NCBI GenBank assembly: GCA_947503435.1
Contig: CANNDL010000001.1
Coordinates: 333,469 to 397,468 of the forward strand
Source of the DNA: an uncultured Kangiella sp.
Lineage (GTDB): Bacteria > Pseudomonadota > Gammaproteobacteria > Enterobacterales > Kangiellaceae
DNA: 64,000 bases
Direction: 5' to 3'
Numbering within the stretch: the stretch's first letter is position 1; each line of letters begins with the position of its first letter. A program made the translations under genes and the position numbers. The notes under the pieces are model-generated. The model was given only the letters and a program-made list of their open reading frames with translations. It did not search any database and was not told the origin of the DNA. Positions 54,108 through 63,017 of the stretch are shown piece by piece.

Positions 54108-57100
54108 ATGGCATCTGATACGAATAGTTTATCTAACATATTAATTTCTCAATTACTGTTGAGCGACTCCGTTCATTCTGCTCTTGAGTTAATCCTTAAT
54201 CACTATAGCTTCCTTTATACCGCAGAACTATATAAAAAAAATGATTTAAGCTGGTCGGTTGTTGCAACGGCTAAGAATTATAAATTTAACTGCCAGAGCC
54301 TTTCCAAGTTTGAAGAATATCAAGCACAACAAAATATTCACCGACTCGAGTTTGATGAGCAAATTGGAAGAGCGGTTATTGAGCAAGGCGATGAGAGTTT
54401 TTTTTATATTGCTAAACAAATAAGAATTCAAGATGAAAGTGCTATATCTTTAGTGCTTTGTGGTAGTGCTGGCAAGAATGCAGAATCAGATCAAGTTGAA
54501 TTGGTCAATTCCATAACGCCCATCTTAAGTAATCTGTATCGATTGCAAGAAAGTTCAAAAACAATCAGCGACATGAGCTTGCAAAACACTCAACAAGCAC
54601 GAGATTTAGATTTAAATAAAAGCTTACTGGATAGTGTTGGAGATGCAGTATTTTACCATGACGATAAAGGTCGTTTTTTAGATGTTAATCTTCAAGCAAT
54701 AATATCACTTGGTTATTCGAAAGCAGAACTACTCAATAAACGAGTGAAAGATATCGATCTTGGTGTTAACGAAGGTATATCGCTAACAAAATTATTAAGA
54801 GAGAAGACAAAACCAGGCCAGCCTTCGACTATTCAAAGCTGGCATTTGCGAAAAGATGGTTCACGCTTTCCAGTAGAAGTGACCGTGTCTTCACATGAAA
54901 CTGGTAATTTTTTAGCGGTTGCTAGAGATATCTCCAAACGTACTCAAATTAGGGCTGAGTTAGAAAAAACCAAGGTTTTTCTGGAAAGTGTAATCGACTT
55001 ATCTGAAAGCCTCATTTATGTTTATGACTATAGTAAAGATAAAATAATTAAAGGCGCCAATAAACTTGAAAAAGCACTGGGCTATCCAAAAGGAAGTATT
55101 TCAAATTTGAATGACCTTTTAAAATGCTGTCATCCAGATGATATGGAAAGCATCAAGAAAAGTTTAGCTCAAGTGTATAATACTGAACATAAAGGTCCCA
55201 TAGAATTTGATGATAGAGTTTTAGATGCGTTTGACAAGTGGCGCTGGGTTAGAAATCATTTTAGGGTTTTTGAAAGAGCAGAGACTGGTCAGCCTAAATT
55301 AGTCATTGCCACCGCAACGGACGTTACCCGATATAAACTTTTAGAAGAAAAATTAGTTAAAAGTCAAAATAAGTATCGGGCACTGGTTGAAAATTCTTTC
55401 GACGCTATAGCGGTTTTTGACAAAGATAATCAAGTTAGCTATGCATCATCTTCCGCTTACAGGATGTTAGATTATGAAATTGGCGATGCTACTAATTTAT
55501 ACTTTGATGACTTTGTACATTCTGATGACAGGCAGCTAATAGTTGATGCTTGGCGACAAATTTTGGAGAACCCTTCCAAGCCTATTGTTGTAGAGGAAGT
55601 TCGTCTGCAAAAAAAGACAGGAAAAACGATTTGGGCAAAAGCCACCTTAAATAACTTATTATATGATGATTTTGTACAAGGAATAGTTGCAAACTTTAGT
55701 GACCTTACTAAAGAAAAAACTGCTATTTCAGAGATTGATAAAAAAGAACGTTATTACAAGTCATTGGTGGAAAAATCATTTGATGGAGTTGCACTTTATG
55801 GTGCAGATGGGGAAATTAAATTTGTTAGCGATAAGTCAAAAAAACTCTTAGGCTACGAAAATGATGAAAAGGCCCCTCGCTATGCACTTGAGTATGTATA
55901 CCCCGAAGATTTGCATATTCCAAAGCAAGCATGGGTCAAATTATTGTTGCGACCCTTTGACTCGGTAGATTTGGATGAATACCGTTTGTTGAAAAAAGAC
56001 GGTAGTACTATTTGGATTCAAAATACACTCACTAATTTACTGGAAGATCCCAATGTAAAAGGTATTGTTAGTAATTTTCGTGATGTCAGCAGTCGAAAAA
56101 GTACCGAGCAGTCGCTTTATAAAGTATCAAATTACGATTCCGATTCAGGATTGCCAAATCGCAAATTTTTATTGGAACAATTAAAACAGCAAGTTAAAAA
56201 GTCGAGCAAATCAAAAGGGCAGTTTGGTTTAGTTACCATCGATATTAATGCTTTAAATGCAATTAATACAGCTCATGGTCATGCTATAGGTGATGCGGTT
56301 ATTTTAAAAGTTGCAGAAGCCATAAAGAATACAGTATCAGCTTCAGATTTTGTTGCAAAAATTGGAGATGATGAATATGGAATAATATTTTCTGATCAAT
56401 CAACTTACGAAGTTTCTCGTAAATGTCAGGAAATACTTGAGCAATTTAAGAACTTGATTGAGGTCAAGAAAAGTAAAGTTAAAGTATCACTTACGGCAGG
56501 AATATCTATATTTCCGAAAGATGCATTGAATTCTAGAAATTTGATTAGTCATGCAGAAATAGCATTGAAAAGAGCTAAATCTGATTCCGAGCCTTTTGCA
56601 TTTTATAAAAATCATGACAGCGAAATTACTCGTTATAGGTTGGATTTAGAGAAAGACTTGCTAGAGGCGCTTGCCAATAATGAGCTTTATATGGTTTACC
56701 AGCCCATAATTAATAACCAATCCGGCGAAATAGTTTACCTTGAGTCATTATTACGTTGGCAGCACCCAGAAAAAGGCAACATTCCACCTAATTTGTTTGT
56801 CAAAATTGCTGAAGAAAGTAATTTGATTGGCCGCTTAAGCGAGTGGGTAATTAATGCAGTGGTCAAGCAAATCGCTAAATGGAAATTGTTGGGTTTAACA
56901 CCTAAAGTTACAGTTAACTTATCCCCTAAAGATATTCGCAGTAAGAATATTACCGGTTTGATCATGGATGTTTTGGAAGAACATCAAGTTCAAGCATCTT
57001 CTTTAGCTGTCGAGATTACCGAAAGCGAAGAATTACTTGATTTAGAGTTCGTAAACTCGCAAATGAATGAATTAAATCAGTTGGGAGTTAGTATTATTCT

Positions 57101-57437
57101 GGATGATTTTGGTACAGGATTTTCGTCGATATCGCATCTACTTAATTTACCTATTTCGGCGGCAAAAGTTGATAAGTCATTTATCCACCGTCCAGAAGTT
57201 AGTGATGTCTCAGAGATTAAAAATTTCTTAACTGGCGTTATAAACTTAATCCAGGGGAGTGGTGTTGAGACGATTGTGGAAGGAATTGAAACTACTGAGC
57301 AGTTCCAATATTTAAGTGACAACAAAAAGATATATTGCCAAGGGTACTTGTTCTCAAAGCCAAAAGAAGCTCATCATATTACTAAGTTATTGCAACAAAA
57401 GAAGTTAGAACTAGACGAGTTATTTGCTAACTCATAA
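54108..57437 (+). CDS. Multi-PAS GGDEF-EAL cyclic-di-GMP protein with degenerate GGDEF
   Basis: A 1109-residue cytoplasmic protein. A GAF-like N-terminal part (about 1-150) is followed by a first PAS (about 165-280), a second (about 290-405), a third (about 415-530) and a fourth (about 540-655), then GGDEF (about 670-830) and EAL (about 845-1100). The GGDEF signature reads GDDEY (753-757), so cyclase activity is doubtful. The EAL domain has Glu879 in an ESL variant and keeps VNLSPKDI, EITESE, LDDFGTGFSS, AAKVDKSF, VEGIET and QGYLFSKP, consistent with phosphodiesterase activity. It follows pdsRS on the same strand after 50 bases and overlaps the convergent phosphatase gene by 11 bases. Confidence 0.9.
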   Translation: MASDTNSLSNILISQLLLSDSVHSALELILNHYSFLYTAELYKKNDLSWSVVATAKNYKFNCQSLSKFEEYQAQQNIHRLEFDEQIGRAVIEQGDESFFYIAKQIRIQDESAISLVLCGSAGKNAESDQVELVNSITPILSNLYRLQESSKTISDMSLQNTQQARDLDLNKSLLDSVGDAVFYHDDKGRFLDVNLQAIISLGYSKAELLNKRVKDIDLGVNEGISLTKLLREKTKPGQPSTIQSWHLRKDGSRFPVEVTVSSHETGNFLAVARDISKRTQIRAELEKTKVFLESVIDLSESLIYVYDYSKDKIIKGANKLEKALGYPKGSISNLNDLLKCCHPDDMESIKKSLAQVYNTEHKGPIEFDDRVLDAFDKWRWVRNHFRVFERAETGQPKLVIATATDVTRYKLLEEKLVKSQNKYRALVENSFDAIAVFDKDNQVSYASSSAYRMLDYEIGDATNLYFDDFVHSDDRQLIVDAWRQILENPSKPIVVEEVRLQKKTGKTIWAKATLNNLLYDDFVQGIVANFSDLTKEKTAISEIDKKERYYKSLVEKSFDGVALYGADGEIKFVSDKSKKLLGYENDEKAPRYALEYVYPEDLHIPKQAWVKLLLRPFDSVDLDEYRLLKKDGSTIWIQNTLTNLLEDPNVKGIVSNFRDVSSRKSTEQSLYKVSNYDSDSGLPNRKFLLEQLKQQVKKSSKSKGQFGLVTIDINALNAINTAHGHAIGDAVILKVAEAIKNTVSASDFVAKIGDDEYGIIFSDQSTYEVSRKCQEILEQFKNLIEVKKSKVKVSLTAGISIFPKDALNSRNLISHAEIALKRAKSDSEPFAFYKNHDSEITRYRLDLEKDLLEALANNELYMVYQPIINNQSGEIVYLESLLRWQHPEKGNIPPNLFVKIAEESNLIGRLSEWVINAVVKQIAKWKLLGLTPKVTVNLSPKDIRSKNITGLIMDVLEEHQVQASSLAVEITESEELLDLEFVNSQMNELNQLGVSIILDDFGTGFSSISHLLNLPISAAKVDKSFIHRPEVSDVSEIKNFLTGVINLIQGSGVETIVEGIETTEQFQYLSDNKKIYCQGYLFSKPKEAHHITKLLQQKKLELDELFANS

Positions 57438-58092
57438 ATAACTGAGCCAGCTCGTTACTGCTTGCAACTACAAAATCAGGTTTCCAATTATAAAATTCAT
57501 CCTCTTCGGTAATGTAACCATATTGAGCCGCAATAGCATATTGACCTGAGGATTTTGCAGCTTGAATATCACGAATAGCATCGCCGACGTAAATACATTG
57601 ATTGGCAACCACATTTGCTTGGTGACAGGCTAAAAACATCGGTGTGGGGCTAGGCTTAGTTGGCTTAATGGTGTCTCCACAGACTATGGAAGCAGCTCTG
57701 TCTTTTAATCCTAATGACTCCAATAATGGCATGGCTAAAAACTCCGGTTTGTTGGTAACGATGCCCCACTTAATTCCATTATTGTCAAAGTAAGTTAAGA
57801 GGATGTCTAGTTTTGGAAATAAGCTGCTGTTAACCGCCAAATTGTTGGCGTAAATACTTAAGTATTCTTGGCGGTACTTTTCAAAACGGCTATCTTTGGG
57901 CGTCATTTGAAACCCTAACTTCAAAAGTGCTGCTGCTCCATGGGAAACCCAAGGCCTAATAACGTCAAACGGCAAAGGAGCTAAATCATGCGCTTCTAAT
58001 TGAATGTTTAGCGCTAAAGCCATATCTGGAGCCGTATCAATTAAAGTTCCGTCTAAATCGAAAAATACTGCTTTGATTTGATGTTTAAACAT
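57427..58092 (-). CDS. mupP: HAD phosphatase, candidate N-acetylmuramic acid 6-phosphate phosphatase MupP
   Basis: A 221-residue HAD hydrolase. Motif I FFDLDGTLIDTAPDM (Asp nucleophile and acid), motif II GIVTNKPEFLAMPLLESLGL, Lys in KPTKPSPTPM and motif IV YVGDAIRDIQAAK. Sequence alone says phosphoglycolate-phosphatase-like (Gph). The neighbourhood ubiG-phosphatase-yciK matches Pseudomonas mupP, which removes phosphate from MurNAc-6-P in peptidoglycan recycling, so I prefer MupP by context. No other recycling gene is in the window. 14 bases separate it from ubiG. Confidence 0.8.
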   Translation of the reverse strand: MFKHQIKAVFFDLDGTLIDTAPDMALALNIQLEAHDLAPLPFDVIRPWVSHGAAALLKLGFQMTPKDSRFEKYRQEYLSIYANNLAVNSSLFPKLDILLTYFDNNGIKWGIVTNKPEFLAMPLLESLGLKDRAASIVCGDTIKPTKPSPTPMFLACHQANVVANQCIYVGDAIRDIQAAKSSGQYAIAAQYGYITEEDEFYNWKPDFVVASSNELAQLFMS

Positions 58093-58106
58093 GCGATGCG
58101 GATTCG

Positions 58107-58808
58107 TTATATAGGTAAGCAGTGAACGATATAATTAACATCCACATTATCCGCTAGCCAATACTTCTTAGTCAGAGGATTATAATGCATGCCGATCATG
58201 TGCTTAAAATCTAACCCATTCGGGCGTGACCAACTTTCAAGCTCAGAAGGGCGTATAAATTTCTTAAAATCATGAGTCCCCTTAGGCAGCATTTGCAAAA
58301 GATATTCTGCTCCTACGATGGCGAATAAAAAACTTTTAGGGTTGCGATTGATAGTGGAGAAAAAAACATTGCCACCCGGCTTAACTAGCATTCTGCAAGC
58401 CTTAATCACCGACTCTGGATCAGGGACATGCTCCAGCATCTCTAGGCAAGTTACCACATCAAATTGGCCCGCGTATTTTTCAGCAAAGTCCTCGGCTGTA
58501 GATTTTTGATAATCGACATCTAACTTAGACTCTAGCAAGTGCAATTTAGCAACTTCTAAGGGCATTTCGCCCATATCGATAGCAGTAACTTGGGCTCCTT
58601 CTTTAGCCATCGATTCGGCGAGTATGCCTCCGCCGCAACCAATATCCAAAACTTTTTTCCCGGCTAAACCACCGGCATGTTCAAGAATAAAATCTAATCG
58701 AAGCGGATTGATATCGTGTAAAGGCTTAAAGTCGCCTTCTTTATCCCACCATCGGGATGCCATTTTTTCAAATTTGGATATTTCGTGCTGATCAACATTC
58801 TGAGTCAT
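58107..58808 (-). CDS. ubiG: Ubiquinone biosynthesis O-methyltransferase UbiG
   Basis: A 233-residue SAM enzyme performing the two O-methylations of ubiquinone synthesis. It opens with [34 protein letters not shown], the family hallmark, followed by SAM motif [27 protein letters not shown] and [18 protein letters not shown]. It sits between the MtaD-like gene (8-base gap) and the phosphatase, a set conserved in gammaproteobacteria together with gyrA and serC. Confidence 0.96.
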   Translation of the reverse strand: MTQNVDQHEISKFEKMASRWWDKEGDFKPLHDINPLRLDFILEHAGGLAGKKVLDIGCGGGILAESMAKEGAQVTAIDMGEMPLEVAKLHLLESKLDVDYQKSTAEDFAEKYAGQFDVVTCLEMLEHVPDPESVIKACRMLVKPGGNVFFSTINRNPKSFLFAIVGAEYLLQMLPKGTHDFKKFIRPSELESWSRPNGLDFKHMIGMHYNPLTKKYWLADNVDVNYIVHCLPI

Positions 58809-58816
58809 AATTTTAG

Positions 58817-60106
58817 CTATTTATTAAATCGGTTATGCCATGAACCAAGTGACTTATTCAGGTAATTTTCATCGATATCAGTGAGCTGATAATTTGCAAC
58901 CTTTGTTTGACCATTTATCCATAAATGACTGGCTCTTTGTTGATTGGAAGTATAAACGATTTGCTCATAGGGGTCACAATAATTATAAGCGCTATTAATT
59001 TGTTCCATGGCGCAAAGATTGGCTATATACCCTTTAGCGATAGTGCCGGTTTTCATATCTGATGCCAGGGGTTGAGTTGCTAATTGAATGAGTTTTGATG
59101 CCGATTCAAGCTGTGAAGACCTGGATTCAAGCTTTCCAAGCCATGCCGCTAGTTGAAGCTCTTTAATGAGGTTTAAATTAGAGCTGAGGAAATTATCACT
59201 CCCTAAGCCTATATTGGCTCCTAAGCTCATTAATGCATACATGGGAGCTAAGGCTGTGGATTGAATCAGTTGTGACTGTGGACTGACACTACAAAAGGTT
59301 TTAGTTTTAGCAATTAATTCTATTTCTTGTCTATTTAGATGAGTGACTCGATTCAGTTGAAGATCAGGTGACAACAAGGACAAGCTGTTTAAACGCTTGA
59401 GGCTGCCGTGGCTAGATGCGTAATCAACAGTATTATGTAAAGGGTTCAGATTGACTTCTAGCTTCAATCCAAGTTCATTAGAGATAGCCGCTACTTTATC
59501 TAAAGCACTATCACTAACTTCAGGCAGGTTATCGATAGCAAGACTAATTTCGATTCCTGCGTGATGCTTGAAATCGTCCCGAAGCTGTAATGCTTTTGCA
59601 AGCTGCGTTTCAAGTTGACTGTCATGCCCGAAATCATAACTAGTAATGGGGTAGGAGAAATTCGCAATAATTGAATGCTTATGAACAGATTTTGCACTCA
59701 CACTGGGCATTAAATAGTGGCTATTAAAGCTGGTGGTACCGCTTTTGAACATTTCGCGCAAAGATAACTCAGAAGCCAACTCTACTAATTCGTCTGACAT
59801 ATGCTTCTTCTGAAGCGATAGTAAATGGTTTTGCAGGCGTAGATTAAAAGGTGAGTCAAAGCCTATATGATGAAAAGCACTAGCCCCTAGTGAACAATAA
59901 TGATTAGTAAAACCAGGCATCAAGATATGTTTATTCAACTCAATAGATTCTTTAGCCTGGTATTGATTTGCTACTTTACCTTGATCCAACACATCTATAA
60001 TTTGCCCATTATCAATAATTACTGCCTTTTTGCGCAATATAGCGTCATTTTTGCCACTCATTGGTAAAACGTATCGGGCATTAATTTGTAAGTCGATTTT
60101 TTGCAT
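58817..60106 (-). CDS. MtaD-like amidohydrolase-fold protein with missing metal ligands (pseudoenzyme)
   Basis: A 429-residue protein colinear with TRZ/ATZ-type deaminases such as MtaD (5'-methylthioadenosine / S-adenosylhomocysteine deaminase). Flanks of the active-site motifs are kept, but the residues are not. The HxH after the first strand is replaced in [10 protein letters not shown] (Tyr70 and Ser72). The H-x2-E of strand 5 reads EVNLNPLH (Asn219, Pro222). The downstream catalytic His position is Arg in LNRVTHL. HCPESN becomes VSPQSQ. Only the last Asp (304, LGSDNFLS) remains. The gene order ubiG-here-gyrA matches the mtaD locus. It is probably non-catalytic, with an unknown scaffold or regulatory role. 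Alignment was made by eye. Confidence 0.8.
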   Translation of the reverse strand: MQKIDLQINARYVLPMSGKNDAILRKKAVIIDNGQIIDVLDQGKVANQYQAKESIELNKHILMPGFTNHYCSLGASAFHHIGFDSPFNLRLQNHLLSLQKKHMSDELVELASELSLREMFKSGTTSFNSHYLMPSVSAKSVHKHSIIANFSYPITSYDFGHDSQLETQLAKALQLRDDFKHHAGIEISLAIDNLPEVSDSALDKVAAISNELGLKLEVNLNPLHNTVDYASSHGSLKRLNSLSLLSPDLQLNRVTHLNRQEIELIAKTKTFCSVSPQSQLIQSTALAPMYALMSLGANIGLGSDNFLSSNLNLIKELQLAAWLGKLESRSSQLESASKLIQLATQPLASDMKTGTIAKGYIANLCAMEQINSAYNYCDPYEQIVYTSNQQRASHLWINGQTKVANYQLTDIDENYLNKSLGSWHNRFNK

Positions 60107-60259
60107 ATCAGTAGAGCTTTAGTTGCTTGTCTTTTGAATGATATTTAACCATGTTTTGTTTGAAAATTGAGGGTTTATTTTAATAAATGTAGATAACTGG
60201 AATAGGGGCCAATTAATACCTAAAATAGCTTTCAAATTGTCGCTCGAAAGCTGGCCTTG

Positions 60260-60268
60260 TGCTATAAT
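60260..60268 (+). promoter_or_regulatory. Extended -10 promoter of gyrA
   Basis: TGCTATAAT (TGn-TATAAT) about 110 bases before gyrA, in the 271-base gap between the divergent MtaD-like gene and gyrA. TTGTCG at 60237-60242 is too far for a standard -35 (20-base spacer). It is the same 9-mer as the pyrG promoter. Nothing else was recognised in the gap. Confidence 0.55.
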
Positions 60269-60377
60269 TTTGCGCTTATCTTGAGTGAAAGAAAATGCTC
60301 AAAAAATAGCCGTTTCCAGAGCTGTTGAGAAATAAATATAAAACAATATAACTTGTTGAAAATAAAAGGTTTTTACG

Positions 60378-63005
60378 ATGGGTGAAGTCGCCAAAGAAAT
60401 ACTTCCAATTAATATTGAAGATGAGCTTAAAAACTCTTATTTAGATTATGCCATGAGTGTCATCGTTGGGCGTGCCTTGCCTGATGTTCGTGATGGCCTA
60501 AAACCTGTGCACAGAAGGGTGTTATATGCCATGGATGTACTGGGCAATGACTTCAATAAGGCCTATAAAAAATCCGCCCGTGTTGTGGGTGACGTAATTG
60601 GTAAATATCACCCGCATGGTGATACTGCGGTTTACGATACGATTGTACGTATGGCGCAACCATTTTCTTTGCGCTATATGTTGGTTGATGGTCAGGGTAA
60701 CTTTGGTTCGGTTGATGGTGATTCACCCGCTGCGATGCGTTATACGGAAGTGCGCATGGACAAAATGGCACATCAATTACTAGCGGATCTTGATAAAGAA
60801 ACTGTCGATTTTGAAGAGAACTATGATGGCTCTGAAAGCGAACCGACGGTTTTGCCAACTCGTATCCCTAATCTACTAGTTAATGGTTCTTCAGGTATCG
60901 CTGTAGGTATGGCAACCAATATCCCTCCGCATAACTTGAATGAAGTTATTGATGGTTGTTTGGCTTTGATTGATAACCCGGATATGACCATTTCGGATTT
61001 GATGGAGTACATCAAAGGTCCGGATTTCCCAACTGCAGCAATTATTAATGGCCGTGCCGGCATTGTGGATGCTTATAACACGGGACGCGGCAAGATTTAT
61101 TTACGTGCACGCCATCACATCGAAACAGATGAGAAAAATGGTAAGGATTCGATAGTAGTCACGGAGCTTCCTTACCAAGTTAATAAGGCTCGTTTGCTAG
61201 AAAAAATTGCTGAGCTAGTTAAAGATAAAAAAATTGAAGGCATTACTGGTCTGCGTGATGAGTCTGATAAAGATGGTATGCGCATGGTGATTGAATTGCG
61301 CAAAGGCGAAGTGCCAGAAGTTATATTGAACAATTTATATGCCCAATCTCAAATGCAGAATGTGTTTGGTATCAATATGGTGGCCTTGGATAATGGTCAA
61401 CCACGTCTATTTAACCTTAAAGATGCATTAGATGCATTCTTAACTCATCGTCGCGAAGTGGTTACGCGTCGTACTATTTTTGAATTGCGAAAGGCTCGAG
61501 AAAAAGCTCATGTTTTGGAAGGTTTAGCCATCGCACTAGCTAATATTGATGAAGTGATTGAGTTAATTAAGCAATCGCCTACACCAAAAGAGGCGAAAGC
61601 AGAGTTAATTGCTCGCGGTTGGAAGCCTGGTCAAGTTTCAGAAATGTTAGCCCGTGCGGGAACAGAAGCTTGTCGCCCTGAGGATTTAGGTGCTGAATTT
61701 GGCTTCCATGATGATGTGTACATGTTGTCGGAAGCGCAAGCTCAAGCAATCCTTGAATTGCGTTTACACAAGTTGACTGGTCTTGAACACGATAAAATTT
61801 TAGACGAATACAAAGATTTATTAGGTCTAATTGAAGAATTATTGCATATTTTATTGAACACTGAGCGCTTATTAGAAGTAATTCGGGAAGAACTTAATGA
61901 AGTTCGCGAAGAGTTTGGTGATGAGCGTCGCTCTGAGATTTTAGAAAGCAAATTAGATCTGACGATAGCTGATTTAATTACCGAAGAAGATGTTGTCGTA
62001 ACCCTTTCTCATGAAGGGTATGTTAAATACCAAGCATTATCTGAATATAAGGCACAGCGTCGTGGTGGTCGCGGTAAATCAGCCACTAAAATGAAGAATG
62101 AGGATTTTATTGAGAAGTTATTAGTTGCTTCGACCCACGATACGATTTTATGTTTCTCTTCTCGCGGTAAAGTTTATTGGTTAAAAGTCTTTGAATTACC
62201 AAATGCTGGTCGTGGTTCACGTGGTAAACCAATTGTGAATGTCTTGCCATTAGAAGAAGGCGAAAAGATCAGTGCAATCTTGCCAATTCGCGAATATAAA
62301 GAAGATGAATATGTCTTTATGGCGACGGCTAATGGTACGGTTAAGAAAACTTCTTTAGAGCAATTCTCACGCCCTCGTGCTAATGGCATTATCGCCTTAA
62401 CCATTATGGACGATGATGAATTAATTGGTGTAGCAAAAACTGATGGAACTGATCATGTGATGATGTTTAGTGATGCCGGTAAAGTAATTCGATTCGATGA
62501 AGCGAATGTACGTGCTATGGGCCGTACCGCGAAAGGAGTCAGAGGCATTCGCTTACTCGACGGGGCCAAAGTTATTGCCATGGTGGTAACCGAAGAAGAT
62601 GGTTCTATTTTAACGGCGACTGAAAATGGTTACGGTAAACGTACTGCAATGGATGACCATCCATTACGTGGCCGAGGTGGTCAGGGTGTAATTTCAATTC
62701 AAATGTCTGAGCGTAATGGCGGTGTTGTTAGTGCGGTTCCAGTTATTGATGGCGATGAAGTCATGTTAATCAGTAAAGGCGGAACTTTGATTCGTACTGG
62801 GGTTGATGATATTCGTGTCATGGGTCGTAATACGCAAGGTGTGCGCTTGATTAAATTGGATGAAGGCGAAACTCTTGTAGGCTTACAGCGTATTGTTGAA
62901 TTAGATGACGATGAAGACTTTGAAGAGAACCAAGTCGCTGACACTAGTGAAGCTTCAAGTGTGGTAGCTGCTGAAGTATCAACGGAAGAAGCACCTGAAG
63001 ATTAA
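60378..63005 (+). CDS. gyrA: DNA gyrase subunit A
   Basis: An 875-residue type II topoisomerase subunit. The catalytic Tyr122 lies in MRYTEVRMD. The quinolone-resistance region reads [19 protein letters not shown], with Thr at position 83 and Asp at 87; Thr83 is the ordinary residue in pseudomonads. The C-terminal DNA-wrapping domain contains the GyrA box QRRGGRGK and repeated blade motifs ([42 protein letters not shown]). The end is an acidic tail. It introduces negative supercoils with GyrB. Followed by serC after 12 bases, as in many gammaproteobacteria. Confidence 0.98.
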   Translation: MGEVAKEILPINIEDELKNSYLDYAMSVIVGRALPDVRDGLKPVHRRVLYAMDVLGNDFNKAYKKSARVVGDVIGKYHPHGDTAVYDTIVRMAQPFSLRYMLVDGQGNFGSVDGDSPAAMRYTEVRMDKMAHQLLADLDKETVDFEENYDGSESEPTVLPTRIPNLLVNGSSGIAVGMATNIPPHNLNEVIDGCLALIDNPDMTISDLMEYIKGPDFPTAAIINGRAGIVDAYNTGRGKIYLRARHHIETDEKNGKDSIVVTELPYQVNKARLLEKIAELVKDKKIEGITGLRDESDKDGMRMVIELRKGEVPEVILNNLYAQSQMQNVFGINMVALDNGQPRLFNLKDALDAFLTHRREVVTRRTIFELRKAREKAHVLEGLAIALANIDEVIELIKQSPTPKEAKAELIARGWKPGQVSEMLARAGTEACRPEDLGAEFGFHDDVYMLSEAQAQAILELRLHKLTGLEHDKILDEYKDLLGLIEELLHILLNTERLLEVIREELNEVREEFGDERRSEILESKLDLTIADLITEEDVVVTLSHEGYVKYQALSEYKAQRRGGRGKSATKMKNEDFIEKLLVASTHDTILCFSSRGKVYWLKVFELPNAGRGSRGKPIVNVLPLEEGEKISAILPIREYKEDEYVFMATANGTVKKTSLEQFSRPRANGIIALTIMDDDELIGVAKTDGTDHVMMFSDAGKVIRFDEANVRAMGRTAKGVRGIRLLDGAKVIAMVVTEEDGSILTATENGYGKRTAMDDHPLRGRGGQGVISIQMSERNGGVVSAVPVIDGDEVMLISKGGTLIRTGVDDIRVMGRNTQGVRLIKLDEGETLVGLQRIVELDDDEDFEENQVADTSEASSVVAAEVSTEEAPED

Positions 63006-63017
63006 TTGAGAAGACGA

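Noticed and set aside
51350-57437. A complete dedicated-sortase locus
   Set aside because: Only the two-component pair is present; no sortase-like TLxTC protein or LPXTG-type target occurs anywhere in the window.
60458-60650. GyrA Thr83 as a quinolone-resistance mutation
   Set aside because: Thr is the normal residue at this position in pseudomonads and some other gammaproteobacteria, so it cannot be called a mutation without a relative for comparison.
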